A stretch of DNA of 64,000 nt from Rotaria macrura (Eukaryota; Rotifera; Eurotatoria; Philodinida; Philodinidae), in assembly GCA_900239685.1 (NCBI GenBank), contig OENT01000324.1, positions 1-64,000 of the forward strand. Direction: 5' to 3'. Position numbers and translations under genes: made by a program. Shown here in pieces: positions 1 to 14,100 of this stretch (positions within the stretch are counted from its first letter, which is position 1; every line of letters begins with the position of its first letter). The notes under the pieces were generated by a model, which did no database searches, was not told the DNA's origin, and saw only the letters and a list, made by a program, of their open reading frames with translations.

Positions 1-2381
1 TATATAACGCAGTTGAACGTCATTCATTTCTTTACATTTTTATATCCAATTAGTAAGGCTGTCTTTCATAGATGTAAAAACCAAGCGTTAAGGAATTTCA
101 TGTTTTTACATGGTTACAACAATATTTGCTTGCATATCATAGCAAATTATCTGAAATTTTTATCATAGATGAAGGCTATAATGGTATACTATCAGTAAAA
201 ATTTCGTTTTTTTTGTATTTGATCAAACCCGAGTTGTCCAAAAAACATTGATCATTACGGAATTTCAAAACATGGAAGGTTTTCTAGAGTGAGCTGAAAG
301 TTTAGCATATTGCTACCGAACGAAACAACATATAAATAAATGCTCTATATAAAATTTGCCCAGTGTTCCTTAAACTTTTAGAATATCAATCTATTTTCTA
401 ACAAGCCTGACTGCATTAAATGAAAAATAAATAAATGTGAAAACTTCGGACTTATGTCCGAGAGTTATGTGTACTTCAAAACGTGAATGAGACAAATCAG
501 TCATTCTAGAATGTGTGCACGGATGAAGTATCTTGGCAAACCTTTTTGGGATACTCCAAAACTACAGATCATCTCAGATATATCTAGGCAATTTAGTTTC
601 TGAATGCAGTTTTTGCTTATTTCGAGACCGTTTTTTGGCGATGTTCTTTCAGAAAGCTCTATTTGGTTCAAAACTAATATCAGATTCGGAATCAGCGTTA
701 AAAACTGAGTCAATTCATACAAGTTGTGGATAATTCTGAGAAAAAAGTTTTTTTTGAAAAAATCCCTGTACCCCACCTCAGGGATTGCTTGGTGAAAAAT
801 GACAATTTTTTCAATAACTCAGCCATTTCTCGACGGATCCTTCTCATCTTCGAACTTGACCTAGATATTGATGAGACAATTCTGTGCACAAAATTTCAAC
901 TCAATCGAATGTAATTGTGAAGAGTTATCGAATAAACGGACAGCCGGCTGGACGGACGGACACACTGACCGATTTTAGTAGTGTACTCACTTTTTGAGTA
1001 CACAAAAATTCTGTTCGTTATGGAATTTCACATTTTTACAAAAGTCGAGCTTTGAACTTGGATAAAAGGAAAGAAAATTTTTTAAAACCACGTAACACTC
1101 CCCAGCATCCGATTTTGTATCAAATGGTATGGTTTTTACCAGGATTTCGAGTAAAAACAATTTTACGTTTTTGGCGAAGCAAATTTCCGAAAATATCAAA
1201 CTTTAAATTTCGAACAACTAAACATTCCACTTTGTTTATAATTCTATACTGATTCCAAATATAACAAAATATATGTATATTTATGAATAAAATCAGCATA
1301 AAATATTCAATGGTTTTAAAAAAAGCACGATTTTTGGATACGTATGAAATTATGTAACGGAGTATTTATAGGGCACAGATAAGAAAATGAAATTAAACTA
1401 CACTGAAAACGAGTGTATTCGATAGAGCTCGTTGAGTTCTATCTGGAAGTGTTGTCTATATTGCGATAATGAGCAACATCTGCGAGTAAAACACATTATA
1501 TGCAATTTTCATTACGGAATTTCATAAAAATACAGATGTTTTGTGGGAGCATTATCTTGTTTCGTAGATATCTAACATTTGTATAAAGATTATAGATAGA
1601 AAGAGTACTTCATATTCTGTCAATTTGGATCTAATTGAAGAGTTTTTATTCTACTCATTCGTGTTTATTTAAAGGCGTATTTCACTACTTTCTTTCAGGC
1701 AAATTTTTGAGTTCATTATCCTAAGAAAAATTTCGTATGTCTAGACATGTAAACCTACTCAGGAACAGAAACGTTCTTGTTTCATACACTATTGATCATG
1801 CTCTTTTCTATACTAAACTCAACTTTCTCTAATTTTAAGTTGGAATCCTTCATATGCATGAGTGACCTATGGCTGGTTTTGACCTAGAGAGAGTTCATTG
1901 AATTTTTTCATTATAGTTTATGAAACATGGAAAATATGTTGAAGATTTATCTAAATTTTCTTACATCCTAATTCAAACGTTTCGGAGATAAAATGTTCAA
2001 ATGATTGCCTCTATTAATTACAACAGATGCCACAATACTATAGTGAGAATAGCTTCCGGCCAAAAATAGTTTTCTGAATTCACCAGAATTCAAGCTCAGT
2101 AGTCAATTAGGAACTTAATAACTTGTGCTAAAAGCAACCTTAATGTAAGTTAATGAAAATGCTTCATTCGTAAATAACTTTTATTTAATTAACATATTCT
2201 CAAATAAAACGATTATTCAACATTTTGATAAGTTTTTCACGTCGGATAGAAACGTAAAGTAACATTTGACAGTACAATGTTACATTTTCTTTTGTACAAA
2301 TTATTTTTTCTCATATGAATTTTAATATTTAGAAAGAAAAAGCAATGATCAGGTGTTATGACATTGTGAAAGTAAATCTAT
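1..2381. other. Gene-free stretch with dispersed short repeats
   Basis: I see no convincing coding exon here; open frames are short, overlap on both strands and show no family signature. The visible structure is repetitive. A motif close to TTACGGAATTTCA occurs around 89-100, 255-266, 1018-1030 and 1512-1524. Perfect hairpins lie at 72-111 (10-bp arms ATGTAAAAAC) and 981-1003 (9-bp arms). A GGAC-rich run precedes the second hairpin. The stretch may be a decayed interspersed repeat. Confidence 0.5.
981..1003. repeat. Perfect 9-bp inverted repeat (hairpin)
   Basis: GTGTACTCA, a five-base CTTTT spacer and TGAGTACAC form a perfect hairpin flanked by TTTT on the left and AAAAA on the right. It directly follows a GGACGGACGGACA run. 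It could be the end of a repeat family or a small transposon, but no partner terminus or target duplication was identified in this window. Confidence 0.6.
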
Positions 2382-4065
2382 TTATTGACCAAGACATTTA
2401 TGAGCTCGTTGTCGAACCATGTTGATCCAATCAATGCGATATTGTGTTTCTCTGATAGCAATATGTAACTCTTCGGCAACACTTTTATGAACTTGATAAT
2501 CACTTGAACAAAGTGCCTTTTGATACTCAACAAGAGCAGGTTCATCAGACATCACTAATGTTAACATATTATTTTTTGGAAAGCGATTCAATTGTTCAGA
2601 TTTTTTGTCCGCTATTTTTATACAATTGAGCAATCGTTTACGATATAGTTCTTCATCAGTTAGACGTTTTTCTAATTGTTGAATAAGTAACTGAAGTTTA
2701 TTTTGGTCATTTCTTTTTTCGAATGTTGATTCTGTTGAAGAAAATAATGGAGGAAATATTGGATTTTCTTCGTGTTGATTTATTATATCTAAAGGGTGTC
2801 CAAGATTCATCGGAAATCTGAAATAGAGAAAGAAAGAAAGAAACAATGTTGAATAGTTTTTCTTTTTCTTTTTGATTTGTATATATTTACGTGGAACTTT
2901 TCGTTATACTTGATAATTTAAAGTCGGATGAGTCCGATGAAGTACTTGTCATGTCAGCTGAAAAAAATGCTATTTTTTTCTTGAAACTTTTATTCGATTT
3001 TATTGTTTCTTGATCATGTTCGAGCATAGTCTCCTGTGGTTGTTCATGATATTGATTAAAATCTGAGTGTGGACTTGTTGTTATCATCATAATTGGTGTT
3101 GATTCGCCAAGGTTTTTCGCATTTGTACTATGATTATTATTAAAACTATTACTAAGGCTGCTACCTGTATTGTTGTGTGGACTTTGATTAAGATTATTAT
3201 TATTATTACTATCATTATTTGTAGTGGTGCTATTAATAGTAATATGATTAGTACTTTCATTGTAGCGATTTGTTTGTGAATCGGTTTCAAGCATTGTTGT
3301 TTCAAGATCAAATAATTTCGTACATAGTTGTAAAGCATATTCAAATTTTAATCCAATATCAGGTATTAGACGCAGTACATATGTCATATGATGATCATGA
3401 AATGCTACGGATGCTGATAAATATTTTTCACTTTCATCCCATAGCTTTGATATATTAGCATAAAATTCATCAAACAGTAATATTTGTAATTGTTCGTTTG
3501 TTTGTTTTAATTGTGATTTTAGTTCTATTGCTTGCCGTATATGTCGAACACGAAATTTTGATATGCGACTTCTTGGAGAGAATTTACCTGTTGACAGTGG
3601 TAGATTTATTTTTTGTTGCTGTTGCTGTAGCTGTTGTTGTTGTTGTTGATTTTCAGAATCTTCTTCATGAAAATCAATAGCTAGTGTTGTAACTAATAAT
3701 TCAGCTTCAAATGTTGAATGACAATGACGAAGTTCAGATAATTGAAGACGAAATTGATCAACAGTTGTTATTACTTTTTTATTATCACGTGGATTTTTAC
3801 TTAGAAGACGAGCGAATTCATCTATAGTATTTAAATTGTAACTTGCATATGATTGAAAAAGTCGAGCGCATATTTTTAATGCATCATGAAATTCTTTTGC
3901 ATTATAAGTTTGAACAATACGACGTATTCGACGTCGCAATGCTATAAATAAATGTTCAAGAGAATGAGCATTATCCATCGATTGAGTACTTTCAGATGAT
4001 ATTGGACGAAACGGTGTTCCCTGAAGTAATCGTTGTTGCTGTTGTTGTTCTTGTCGTTGAGACAT
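2382..4065 (-). CDS. Unrecognised helical protein with polyQ and Asn-rich tracts
   Basis: Two coding exons, 2891-4065 and 2382-2817, joined across a 73-nt GT-AG intron (2818-2890) that keeps frame. The protein is about 536 aa. I chose the start at MSQRQEQ (ATG at 4063-4065); an in-frame upstream extension is possible but less likely. The N-terminal half is helical with charged repeats, including LRRRIRRIVQTYNAKEFHDA. It is interrupted by a Gln-rich loop near residues 145-160. A long Asn/Ser/Thr-rich, probably disordered region follows. The second exon encodes a helical, possibly coiled-coil tail ending RQRAHKCLGQ. There is no signal peptide or membrane segment. The stop codon TAA lies inside an AATAAA hexamer (minus strand of 2381-2386), so the 3' UTR may be extremely short. 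I do not recognise the family. The good splice fit and long open frame support a real gene. Confidence 0.75.
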
Positions 4066-5203
4066 ATTACCTAGTAACACATAAATACATTTACTCGTTG
4101 TTATGATCATGAATATTTCAATTGATGAATTCAATTTATTTAAAAAAATACTATCTTAAATATTTTGTTTTATTTAATTTTTACTTAGCGAATTAAATTT
4201 ATTATTAATTCAATTTCGATATCATTTACGAATTTCATCTGCGTTGTATATTTAGAAGGAAACTTGTTTTACGCATGAATGAATCATTATTTTATTTGAT
4301 TGTCAATGAAATACAGAATCCTTGTTTATCGTTTTTTTTTCAAAAAGAAAACTGATTTTTTCCTATTTAGTGAATAATGAGAATTCACAAACCTCTTGTA
4401 GACGATATTAATGGTAAACGAATGTTACTTGCATTGCCCCACCCTGATGTAAGCATCATCGACTATTGTACGCTTGAATACAATAATAGAAGAATAGTAA
4501 TCGGAGAATGTATGTAAGACGTTTGTCAAGATTACATGCAAATAAACGAACGAGCGGAAGACGTAGCTGCATACACCAATCTACAACATACTTGCCAGGG
4601 AACAATTCAGCAACATATTTCTTTTTTTTTTCTTTTTTTTCTTGCTTTAACATCTCTATCGATTCTTTTTTTTTACAGTTAGATTATTCGAACGATCAAA
4701 GACGAAAGCAAAAAAATAAGAGAAAAAGGAATCCTGTTGATCGATTCCTATATTTAATATTGATAGTCAAATACACATACAAAGACAATCAACAAACTTC
4801 ATTCGATTAAAGTTTGTTTTTATAAGTATGAAAAATAAATAAATACTTAAGACTTGAAAGAAATATTTTCTTGTATGACTAGTTTCTTATTAATTACAGA
4901 ATGAAATGTATAGATGATCTTAATTGTATACATAGAAGTCATAAAACCAATTCAAAAGCATCCCAGGCTCTATTCATCGGTCTTAATGTATACAAACATG
5001 CATCCGATGTCATTTCCGCTGTTTCATTGTACTCAATTCAGAATGTCCTTTTTCTTCTTCTTCTCTTTTCTTCTTCTCTTTTTTCCTCTTGAGTCTGAGC
5101 TAAATCATTGTTCGATTAATCATCATGATCACAGGCTGCAGGTGTTAACATTAGTTCCCAACAGATATTATTTCTTTTTCACTTATTTGTTGGCAAATAC
5201 AAC
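4066..5203. other. Intergenic, divergent spacer
   Basis: Spacer between the minus-strand helical protein gene and the plus-strand cysteine-knot peptide, so it probably holds both 5' regions. It is AT-rich with T tracts (around 4620-4672) and a pyrimidine-rich tract near 5046-5090. Short open frames here are low-complexity and unconvincing. The AGs at about 5134 and 5163 (after cac and caac) could be 3' splice sites for the downstream gene. Confidence 0.4.
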
Positions 5204-5491
5204 ATGTATTTAATATTTGTTTTAATAATTACAATTTTTCGAATTCCATCATCAACTGACTCGGCTGTGTTATTGTTCCCTAAGAAGCTTGAAAAAAATT
5301 ATCGTTTTCATTCATCTCAACAACAAGGTAGTGCACCACCAATGCCTGGAACCGTATGGACACATTTTCAATGTGATCCAAAAATCAGTCCATTTATTGG
5401 TGTTGGTTTTGGGTGTTATTGTCCTGGTGCATGGTGTACGAACAATGCTGCTTGTTGTTCACAAATGTGCTATAAAAAGACTTGTTACTAA
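5204..5491 (+). CDS. Small secreted cysteine-knot (knottin-like) peptide
   Basis: A 95-aa single-exon frame. Residues 1-18 are a hydrophobic signal peptide (MYLIFVLIITIFRIPSS). A short linker with basic residues (KKLEK, then YR) could be a propeptide. The C-terminal mature region has eight cysteines. The last six have spacing C-x6-C-x5-CC-x3-C-x4-C, the classic inhibitor-cystine-knot framework. Two extra cysteines, one upstream and one inside the first loop, could form a fourth disulfide. Such folds occur in protease inhibitors, antimicrobial peptides, signalling peptides and venom peptides; the sequence does not say which. AATAAA signals at 5541-5546 and 5665-5670 fit a short 3' UTR. An overlapping 126-codon frame shows no cysteine pattern and is probably a shadow. 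Confidence is good that it is coding, low on function. Confidence 0.65.
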   Translation: MYLIFVLIITIFRIPSSTDSAVLLFPKKLEKNYRFHSSQQQGSAPPMPGTVWTHFQCDPKISPFIGVGFGCYCPGAWCTNNAACCSQMCYKKTCY

Positions 5492-8400
5492 TTCTGAAAA
5501 CACTAAAAATTATTTAAACTTTTTGTACAGCTCGGTGGTCAATAAAGAGAAAAAAAAATATGTAACCTTTCTTCTTCTTCTTCTTCACTTGAATACGAGT
5601 ATCGAAATTAGCTTTCTTTTCGTTTTATTGTCATTCTTAATCAAAGTAAATAATACAGCGATGAAATAAAGACTTTTGATTTTCAGTTTAACTATGATAT
5701 ATCACACAAATTTTGTTTATGAAAAGAAAAGAAACTGAAGAGATTCGAGTATTGAATTATAAGTCTTCTTTTTCTAAAGATTGTTTTTTCGGTAGAAATT
5801 TTGACAGAGAAATGACAAATAATCGAATCGTTGTGTGAAAGAAAAAAAAATTTAGAAAATTCAGACAGCCTTCTCTAACTTCGATTATCGAACAGATACT
5901 AATACTTAACAAGATTCGCTCAAAATTAACACTAGATCATGTGATGTATCCATTTGGATCTGATCAGAATGGTTGAAGACATTGTTCTTAATGAGTCTTT
6001 TTGTTTAAGAGTGTTCTGAAATTGATTAAAAATAAGAAAGACGACATTCATTTTTTCGTAAGATATTCGATTACTATTTTACAAGTTATTCTAATAGAGA
6101 AAAACTCAAACATTTTACATAAGAATAATTTCTTTCCCAAATTTTATAATACATGAAAAGAACATACAAAGAGAATACAGCGTATCAAATTTCGAAATAA
6201 AATATGTAGATCGAACTCTCTGTTTTTTAGATCAAATATTTACTAGATTTTTATCTACATGAAGCAATTTTAAATGTCTCAAGAAACTATATACGAAAAT
6301 AAAAATCTGATGCTCTGTCTTTATATGTTTGTTTTAAGATATTGTTCATTCAGTTCGATTCGGCAAACCTAAACAAACATTGGAAAAGTCTAGAAAGTTA
6401 ATTTAAATAGAAACATTCATTCGAAGTACCAGCAGAACTTTTAATCTAGTTTTAGTTCATAAGATTTTATTCGAGACATGTCAAAATCGTCTAGTTCGAG
6501 AACAAAAGCCGTGTATTCATTTTATGTATGGTTTCAATATTTTTTTATCTCATTCTAAATGATTTAATTGAGAGAATCTTCGAATTTTCTGAAAAATTGA
6601 ATCGTGTGACAAAGATCCACACACACACACATCTATTAGGGAAGTTAATATACACTGACACTTCGAGAATTGTTAACATTTATCGACTTTCGCATTTATT
6701 TTGAGTAGAGTAATACTCTACGTGATATGAGTTTGAACTACAATGTAGCTTTTACACTTGTGAATGTAGACGGTTTCTTTCATGTACTAGTTTCTAAAAA
6801 ACGTGCGTTTTCTTAAAATAAAATCGATGCTGCAAAAAGAGATTATAATTAGATGAAAGAATCTTACTACGTTCGCTAGTACATATTGCACAATAGATTC
6901 TAATCCTCATTTTGATAGACTAAATTAAGTGTGCTTAGAAAATTTCACTTCCGACTATGATCCTAAAGTCTTTCACAGAATCATCCACTTTTCTTTTGCA
7001 ACAAGGCATACATAATTCTAGTATTCACTCAAAACTCTTGCCTTTTCAACAATGCTTACACACGAATCAAACATTAGAATGCATATTTTATTTAGAATTT
7101 CGATTCTTTCGTTTAACAATGCCTTTTTATTTATGATAGAAAAGTGAAAATTGAAGAGTGCCTTTCTCCAACACAATGATAAGCTTTGATCGATAGTTCC
7201 ATGCTAAAATGAAGAATGTGTTTATTAAAAGAAAAACCAACTACTTGATTGAGTCAAGATCAATTGATTTTTCAACTACAATTGGCTCAAAAATTGTTGA
7301 ACCATTGAAATGTACTGCTTTACATCATATAAAAGATAAATTCGTTGAGAAAGAAAGAAATAGCAACAAAATTATCCATCAGAGATAATTGGTAGTTACA
7401 TGATTGTTAAATAAATTTAAAATTGAAAGTGACAGACTAAAAGCAAAATTATTAAAGAAACAAGAATATTTTACTGGTTCATTGGAACAATTGTCTTGCT
7501 CCGTATACTGTTTTTATATTTTAGAAAAGTTGGTATCAAATACGAATTTCAGATTACGTTTCTGTAGCGTTGCAATCGAAACCGAATGCTTTTGCATTTA
7601 TGAATATTTGAAACAAATCTTGTATTTGTTTATTGCAAATATTTGAATAGATTTCTATAAGTAAAACAAGTTGCGAACCTTTTTGAGTGACAGTTTTTAA
7701 TTGTCTGAAGAAAAGCTGCAGCTCCACAACAATTAGTCGACATTTATTATGAATGACAGCATAAAAATGAGAGAAAATTTAACGCTAGTTCACATTAATT
7801 TTCTCACTCTCTCATGTGAACTATATCGATTTCCTAATTGCTGTTCCCAGATTATGTGGGATTTATCCTGTTTATTATGCTGTCAACAATTTACAATTTT
7901 TTTTTTGCATGACTTTGTAAATTTTAATCAATTGTAAATCTATTTCCCTCTTATGTTAATTATACGATAGGGCTTGTTAAGATCTTCTACTAACATAAAT
8001 AAAATTCTTGTTCTTGCATGGATAAGAAAAATCATGAAACAATCTTGCAAACTAACTTTTTTATTTGTTTTTGTACTAGAAATTTTGCTTTGAGGAGTTA
8101 TTTCCTCTACGGATGCAAGAAGATAGTCATTTAAATTATGGATGATTGATTGTGTTAGTATTCTGCAAATGTAGTTTACTGACACGTTCTTTTAACCGAT
8201 TCTGATGGTTGTTTTAAGCATTAATTGATTCTGCAACTTTATCGTAGTTTATTTTGTATAAATAATAAATGATGATTCAACGAACACTGTTAAAAATTGT
8301 TGTGAATGACTTAAAATTATTTGAATCAAACATAATTGTTTTACAAGTAGTGTAAGTAATTAATTTTTGTTTGTCATGTTATACAAAAAGCAAAAGTCAA

Positions 8401-11185
8401 ACAACCATTGCCTCGGTCTTTGTTGTTGTGAATCATCAATGAATCAGTCATTTGTCAAAAAATCATCTTTCATGCAAATATTAATTTTATTTAGGTACAT
8501 ATTTACTATATAATTATCGATTATGAATAGATAAGATGTTATCTTATGAACATTCATTTATAGTTTGATTGAATCTTTTCTATGTTTAGTCGTTTGACAT
8601 GTAATCGGTTTTTGACGATAAACAACATATGGAAAGTTTTTCGCATCAATTTTCAAAAATATGAAAATAGCTGGCATTGAATTAAAGCCACAGCAGACGA
8701 AGTCGATCCTCTATTGTACAATGTTATATTGATAAGAATCGTATTGAAAAACTTCAATCAAATTTAAAATAAGATTATGGATAGATTGGTTCACTTTCAT
8801 CGATCACTGTCGGAATAAAGCGAACGAAGAGGCTACATCTATTATAGTTTAATGAAGCCACTTCACTCTAGAGACGTTACAATATGTGAATTGATTTCTT
8901 TTTTTCAAGACACATAAGCTCATGTTAATCCATCATGTGGAACAGTGAAATTCTATCGATCATTATGATTATATGTATCATTGCTTCCAATAATTTATCA
9001 AATCTATAAAATCTGAAAGAACATATTCAAATCTATTATAGTTACTATCAGCATCTACTTCGGCAATCGAGAACTATGCATGCGAATAACTATGATGGTT
9101 TCGAATGGAAGACGAGATCTCATCTCATCTCAATGGATATATTTGATATTTTCTAATAATGTTCTTCTTTGGTTGACGAGCCCCTAGCACAAAAGCAATC
9201 GATCCTGTTGCTCCTTGGAACGCTTACTTTTACCAACTTCAGAATATTCGTGAAGATCAGAGAATCCAAAACTATTCTTTTTCTGTTTATTGATTTAAAA
9301 ATAAAACCTCTCTATTGTATTGAAATATCAAGCACAACGCGATCAATCATGCAAAATGCAAGATGGAACATTCGGTTCACTAGTACTTCCTTCCTTCTAT
9401 TTCAGTAAACAACAAGACTGTTCACAGACAGCAGTTTTTGAGATTGCACTTCATTGTGTGACACCATTTGAAACATGACCGTCGATTATCATTCATCGAT
9501 TTCTGCGTTAAAACAAGACTTCATGTCTTTTTCACTAGAAAACGAAAATTCGATTCACACTCAACCTGGTGAATCAGTCCATTTCTATTAGTGTCAGACA
9601 GAAGAAGAAGTTGTTTTTTTTCGAAATTACATAAAAAAAACTCATTAACATATTGTCTATTCATCTAAACCGAATGTCACATCTGCTGTACCTATATGCT
9701 TTTATCTTGTTCGCTCGATCTTCCTCTAATTTCAACATTGTTCATTCACCAAACATCCAGGTACAGATCACCTGCTGACCATATATATGTATGTATATGT
9801 ATACATATATGTATGAATGTGTACATGCTTGCTCTAATGAAGCGCAATAATACGCTTATCAATGACTACTAGAATTCAACCATCATTTAATCGGTTGAAC
9901 AACACGCACAAAATGAAGAAAAAAGTAAAAAGACGTTACGTGTCCTCAAACAAGCATTCATATAAAGAAACTAAAAAAAAATATCCAACCCGATTAGCAG
10001 ACGTCCCCTTGCCTACGGCAATCAAATCGGTCAGAATTGAGTTCAAAACATCTATAGAATAGTATCAGTCGGTAAGTTCAACAAATGTGTCAACAACAAC
10101 AATGAACTGATCACCAAACGTAGAATTTAACTATGTGTTATCAATCGATGACACCTCATCGAATAGACAATTTTCAATAAATGTGAATACTAATGACAAT
10201 CGGCAATAACGAAAAAGCGAAAATTAGATCTCACCATTCTACACACATGTTCACTTATCAACTATCCAGATGGATAAATTGCGTGTTCTATATCAGTTGA
10301 TCCGTAGTCCAAGAGAAGAAGAAAAAAAATAGGAAAAAAGCTCCAATCAATTCTTTTACTAATATGCAAAAGAAAACAGACAAGTGATTTTTATTTCGTG
10401 TAAATGGAAAAACTTTTTACACATTCACACACACGCATATATATATATATATATGTATGCATATATATTTGCTGATCCCGCCCAAGTGAGTAAGTCATTC
10501 TGTTGGGTGCTAGAGATAAATTGACGACAACACCCACATTCGAGTCATAATTACGTCACACAATTAGAGTGTCAATAGACAGCAGGAGATTAAAATAAAA
10601 AAAGAGAGCATCATTTGATTCCCAAGGTATATTACATTTATTCATCACGCACATTCGATTTTTTTTCTTTTTCTTATTCCATTCGAATGAGAAGTTTTAC
10701 TTTGACAATCTGTCATTGTTCTAGTTTTGTTTTTTCTGATTACAATCGAACACGCGACTAACGTATTTTACCAATTAGATCGTCTGGCATTATTAAAAAA
10801 TAGAGAATACTAGACGACAAGTAAGGTAAAGTTGACTTGAAGTTGAACAGAGACATGATTGACAGATTAGTTTAGAGAGCAATTGTTCATCGATCGATCT
10901 TTAAGAAAATATGATAAGCGGCATGTCAACCACCTGCCTTTCAAAATACTCATCATCAATACATAAAATAAAACGTATATTATGCAGGTGAATAACAAAA
11001 TGTTGAATTATATGAGCAGCTGGATTGAACAAAACATCACTATTTTATAATCAGATTAGAACTGAATATATATGCTTGAATGGTTGAAGAAAAGGTGAAT
11101 GTATATTAGATCATTGAAACATACATAGACATACATATAAATGAGGAAAAGACAAAAAAAAAAAAGAAGAGGAAATTAATTTCGA
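5492..11185. other. Gene-free 5.7-kb stretch with simple repeats
   Basis: No exon with a family signature or a consistent pair of splice sites is visible. Simple repeats: (CA)7 at 6618-6631, an AT/GT-rich alternating tract at about 9779-9826, and an AT run at about 10437-10454. Frames at 7404-7646, 7749-7937 and 7940-8185 look random: biased to Phe, Leu and Ile and without splice context. The right part lies downstream of AHR, which is on the minus strand, and may hold its 3' UTR. Confidence 0.4.
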
Positions 11186-14100
11186 CTATCTTTTAGTCGA
11201 ATGTTTTATAACAGAATGATGAATAGGTGACGATAGAGAAACATCAAACAAAGAAAGATTATTATTTGAATCATGTCCATGATTGGTTGTTGAAGGATTC
11301 TTATTATATAAATAGTATGAATATGAATTATTTGTATTGTTGGCATCAATTAAATAATTTTCATGTGTATGCTGTTGTTGTGGTGGTGGTTGTGGTTGTT
11401 GCGGCTGTTGCTGTTGATGATGGTGTTGATGATAATTTTGTTCATTTATTATCGGTGATGTACGATGATTCGTATAATATCGATTATTTGTATCCTGATA
11501 ATAGACAGCGTGATAAGGTGTTAAACTATTTTGATATTGTTGTTGCAATGCAGCAGCATAATAATTTGAATATGTACCACTATATGGATTCGTATCATTA
11601 ACTAATAATAGATCATTTGGATTATTAGTATTTGTTGTATAGTTATTTGCTGCTGCTTCAATAAAACTTGCTGTTGTAACATCAGTTGGATACGATGAGA
11701 CATACGCTGATGGATATGTATTATAATACGGATCAAATGATGATGATGATGCTGATGACGATGATGTATTTGATGCAAATGGATTTATTGCTTGTTGTTT
11801 AACTGTTGTTTTAGAAACTTTTTTAGTTGAACGTGTATTATTAGTAGCCGTTATTGATAATGATAAATTTGTATTGGAATTTTTAATTAATGATGTATGA
11901 TGTTTTAATGTATAATTTTCATCGTCATTTATCGTTGAATTAAAATTTGTATCGAAATCATATAAACATGGATACGGTAATTTAAATTCTGTACCACGTT
12001 TATAAAATAATTCTTCACCTTCATCATCCCTAGAACGATGATAAAAAAGACAGATGGATATTTCTTTTCTTTTCTACTCTTTTTTTTTGTATTTGATAAA
12101 AGCAATGTGTCTTTTCCCATCCGTTTTATCTTTTAACACCGCCCCTTTTTTTTTGTGCTAGACTATATTTAAAGCGGAAGCTTTTTCCTTTCTTCCGGAA
12201 TTTTAAAAAAGAAGAAAAAAAACATATTTCTTCTTACGTTAATGGTCGATGATTTGCTATGACAAAGTCGGGTTTATTACTCTTATAAATAATTCTCATT
12301 GAAGATTGTAACCATTGCCAACGACCATCTTTTGTCTGAAGACGATAACAAACAAGACCCGATGTACCGGTTTTTAATACTTAATAAGAATCGAAAAAAA
12401 AAGCAAAACAAAGGTTTTTTCTTCTTTCTTTTTTCAAAACTGTTCTCTATTACATACATTCTTTATGTGCTGTTGAATAGTATTTCAAATCATCTGAATG
12501 TATCCAATTATATCCGCTTCCTATTTGCGTTAAATCATGATCTGTATAATTTAAAATTAATTTTCCTCTACAAAAGTAAAAGAAAATCATTTTATTAATT
12601 GTGTCTCGCGCTCGACTCAGTGTCTTCGTACCTTGGATCTAACGATACAGGTTCTAATGTTAGACGATATTTTGATTTAAATAAACTTTCACGTTGAGGA
12701 ATTTCAAATAAAGATGGCGGTCCGAATGGACATGCTATACCAAACAATGCCAATGAACGTTGATCATCCAATGTATGCGATGGTTTTTGTCCGTATAAAA
12801 TTCCTATTCGTCCATCTATTTCTAATGTCTATTGAAGAGAAAGAAAAAATAACGCTTGTGATGAGAATAGCTAACACCAAAGTACTTCTTGTATTCTTAC
12901 CACAAAACCTGATGTATTATCAAGTAAACAACGAAATCGTACAGTGAATGTTCTCTGTAATAAGTGATCATGTTCTATGAGAAGAAAAGGTGAAACATCA
13001 GGAAATTTCGAAAAAAGAAAACAAAAATGGCTAAAGTAAATTGTACCTGAATTCGTTAATATTTGTTCTAGAGTTAAATCTTGATGCTCATCGGTGATTT
13101 TTTCATTCCATTGTAAATGTCTTTTAAATTCATCACGATCTTCGGAATGAATTAATTCGAATGCACTTTGATGAAGTATATCTGACTAAAAATAATACGA
13201 TAATTTCATTATTCTTTGACATCGACAAAATGAAATAAAACAGAATTGATTTATTCTATTGAAATAAATCATAGCGTGATCATACCAAACTGTTCATCTA
13301 ATTTTATTAATTGATGATCTAATAGTCATCGGGGAAACAAAATCTATCAAATGATATTTACTTGATGAAAACCAAGATATTGTTCAACAGTTCTTGATGC
13401 AAAAAATAATTCACCATCACAACTAACGATAATGATAAAACCTTGTAAAGCCTTAACACAATTAAAATAGAATGGCATTTCTAGTTATTTTTATTGTAGT
13501 ATTCTTATACTTCTAAAATCGATTCTCCTTCACTGAATGTTGGATCATGATAGTAGATTTCTTGACAAAGACCTAATGATGTCGATGTACTTGTTGTTGA
13601 CGATGTAGCTTCATATTGTTGTTGTTGATTTTGTAAATGTTGACGATTTTTAAATGTAGCTAAGATAAAAAAGACAAAAGTCAAGATAATTATCTATTCC
13701 GAATCTCCACCCATAATTGATCTTGACTATTCTGAAAGTAAAAGACTAACCCGCGCGCTTTTTTCTTCCTGACACGCGAGATGATCACTAATGATAAAAA
13801 GTCAGTCAGTCAATTTCCAAACATAAACACTGTCATTACTCACACATCAAATAAAATTGGAGACAAATAGAGTGTTAGTTTTTGATGCACACAGAAACTC
13901 ATAAACAAAAAAAAAATACTCACACTCAATTAACAGAGTTACTTTTTTTTCCCCTCAAGGGATATCGACGTCGTTTTTTTCTCTTCTTTACGTCATTTGT
14001 CTTGTGATTATCAAGTTATATAGCGTGAAAATTCGTATTAATACAAAATTCTATTGAAATATTAAGACTTATCGAATCAGTAGGATGATTGTTTATTTTC

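Noticed and set aside
4508-4810. A 100-codon plus-strand frame
   Set aside because: Dominated by a Phe run from a T tract, with no motif or splice support.
5289-5669. A 126-codon plus-strand frame overlapping the cysteine-knot gene
   Set aside because: It is a shifted reading of the same DNA, has no cysteine pattern or signal peptide, and ends in low-complexity Leu-rich sequence.
7404-8185. Three frames on both strands
   Set aside because: Composition typical of AT-rich chance frames; no neighbouring exons in phase.
11227-11601. Plus-strand frame with a Val run
   Set aside because: Antisense shadow of the Gln-rich AHR last exon; the Val run is the reverse of CAA/CAC repeats.
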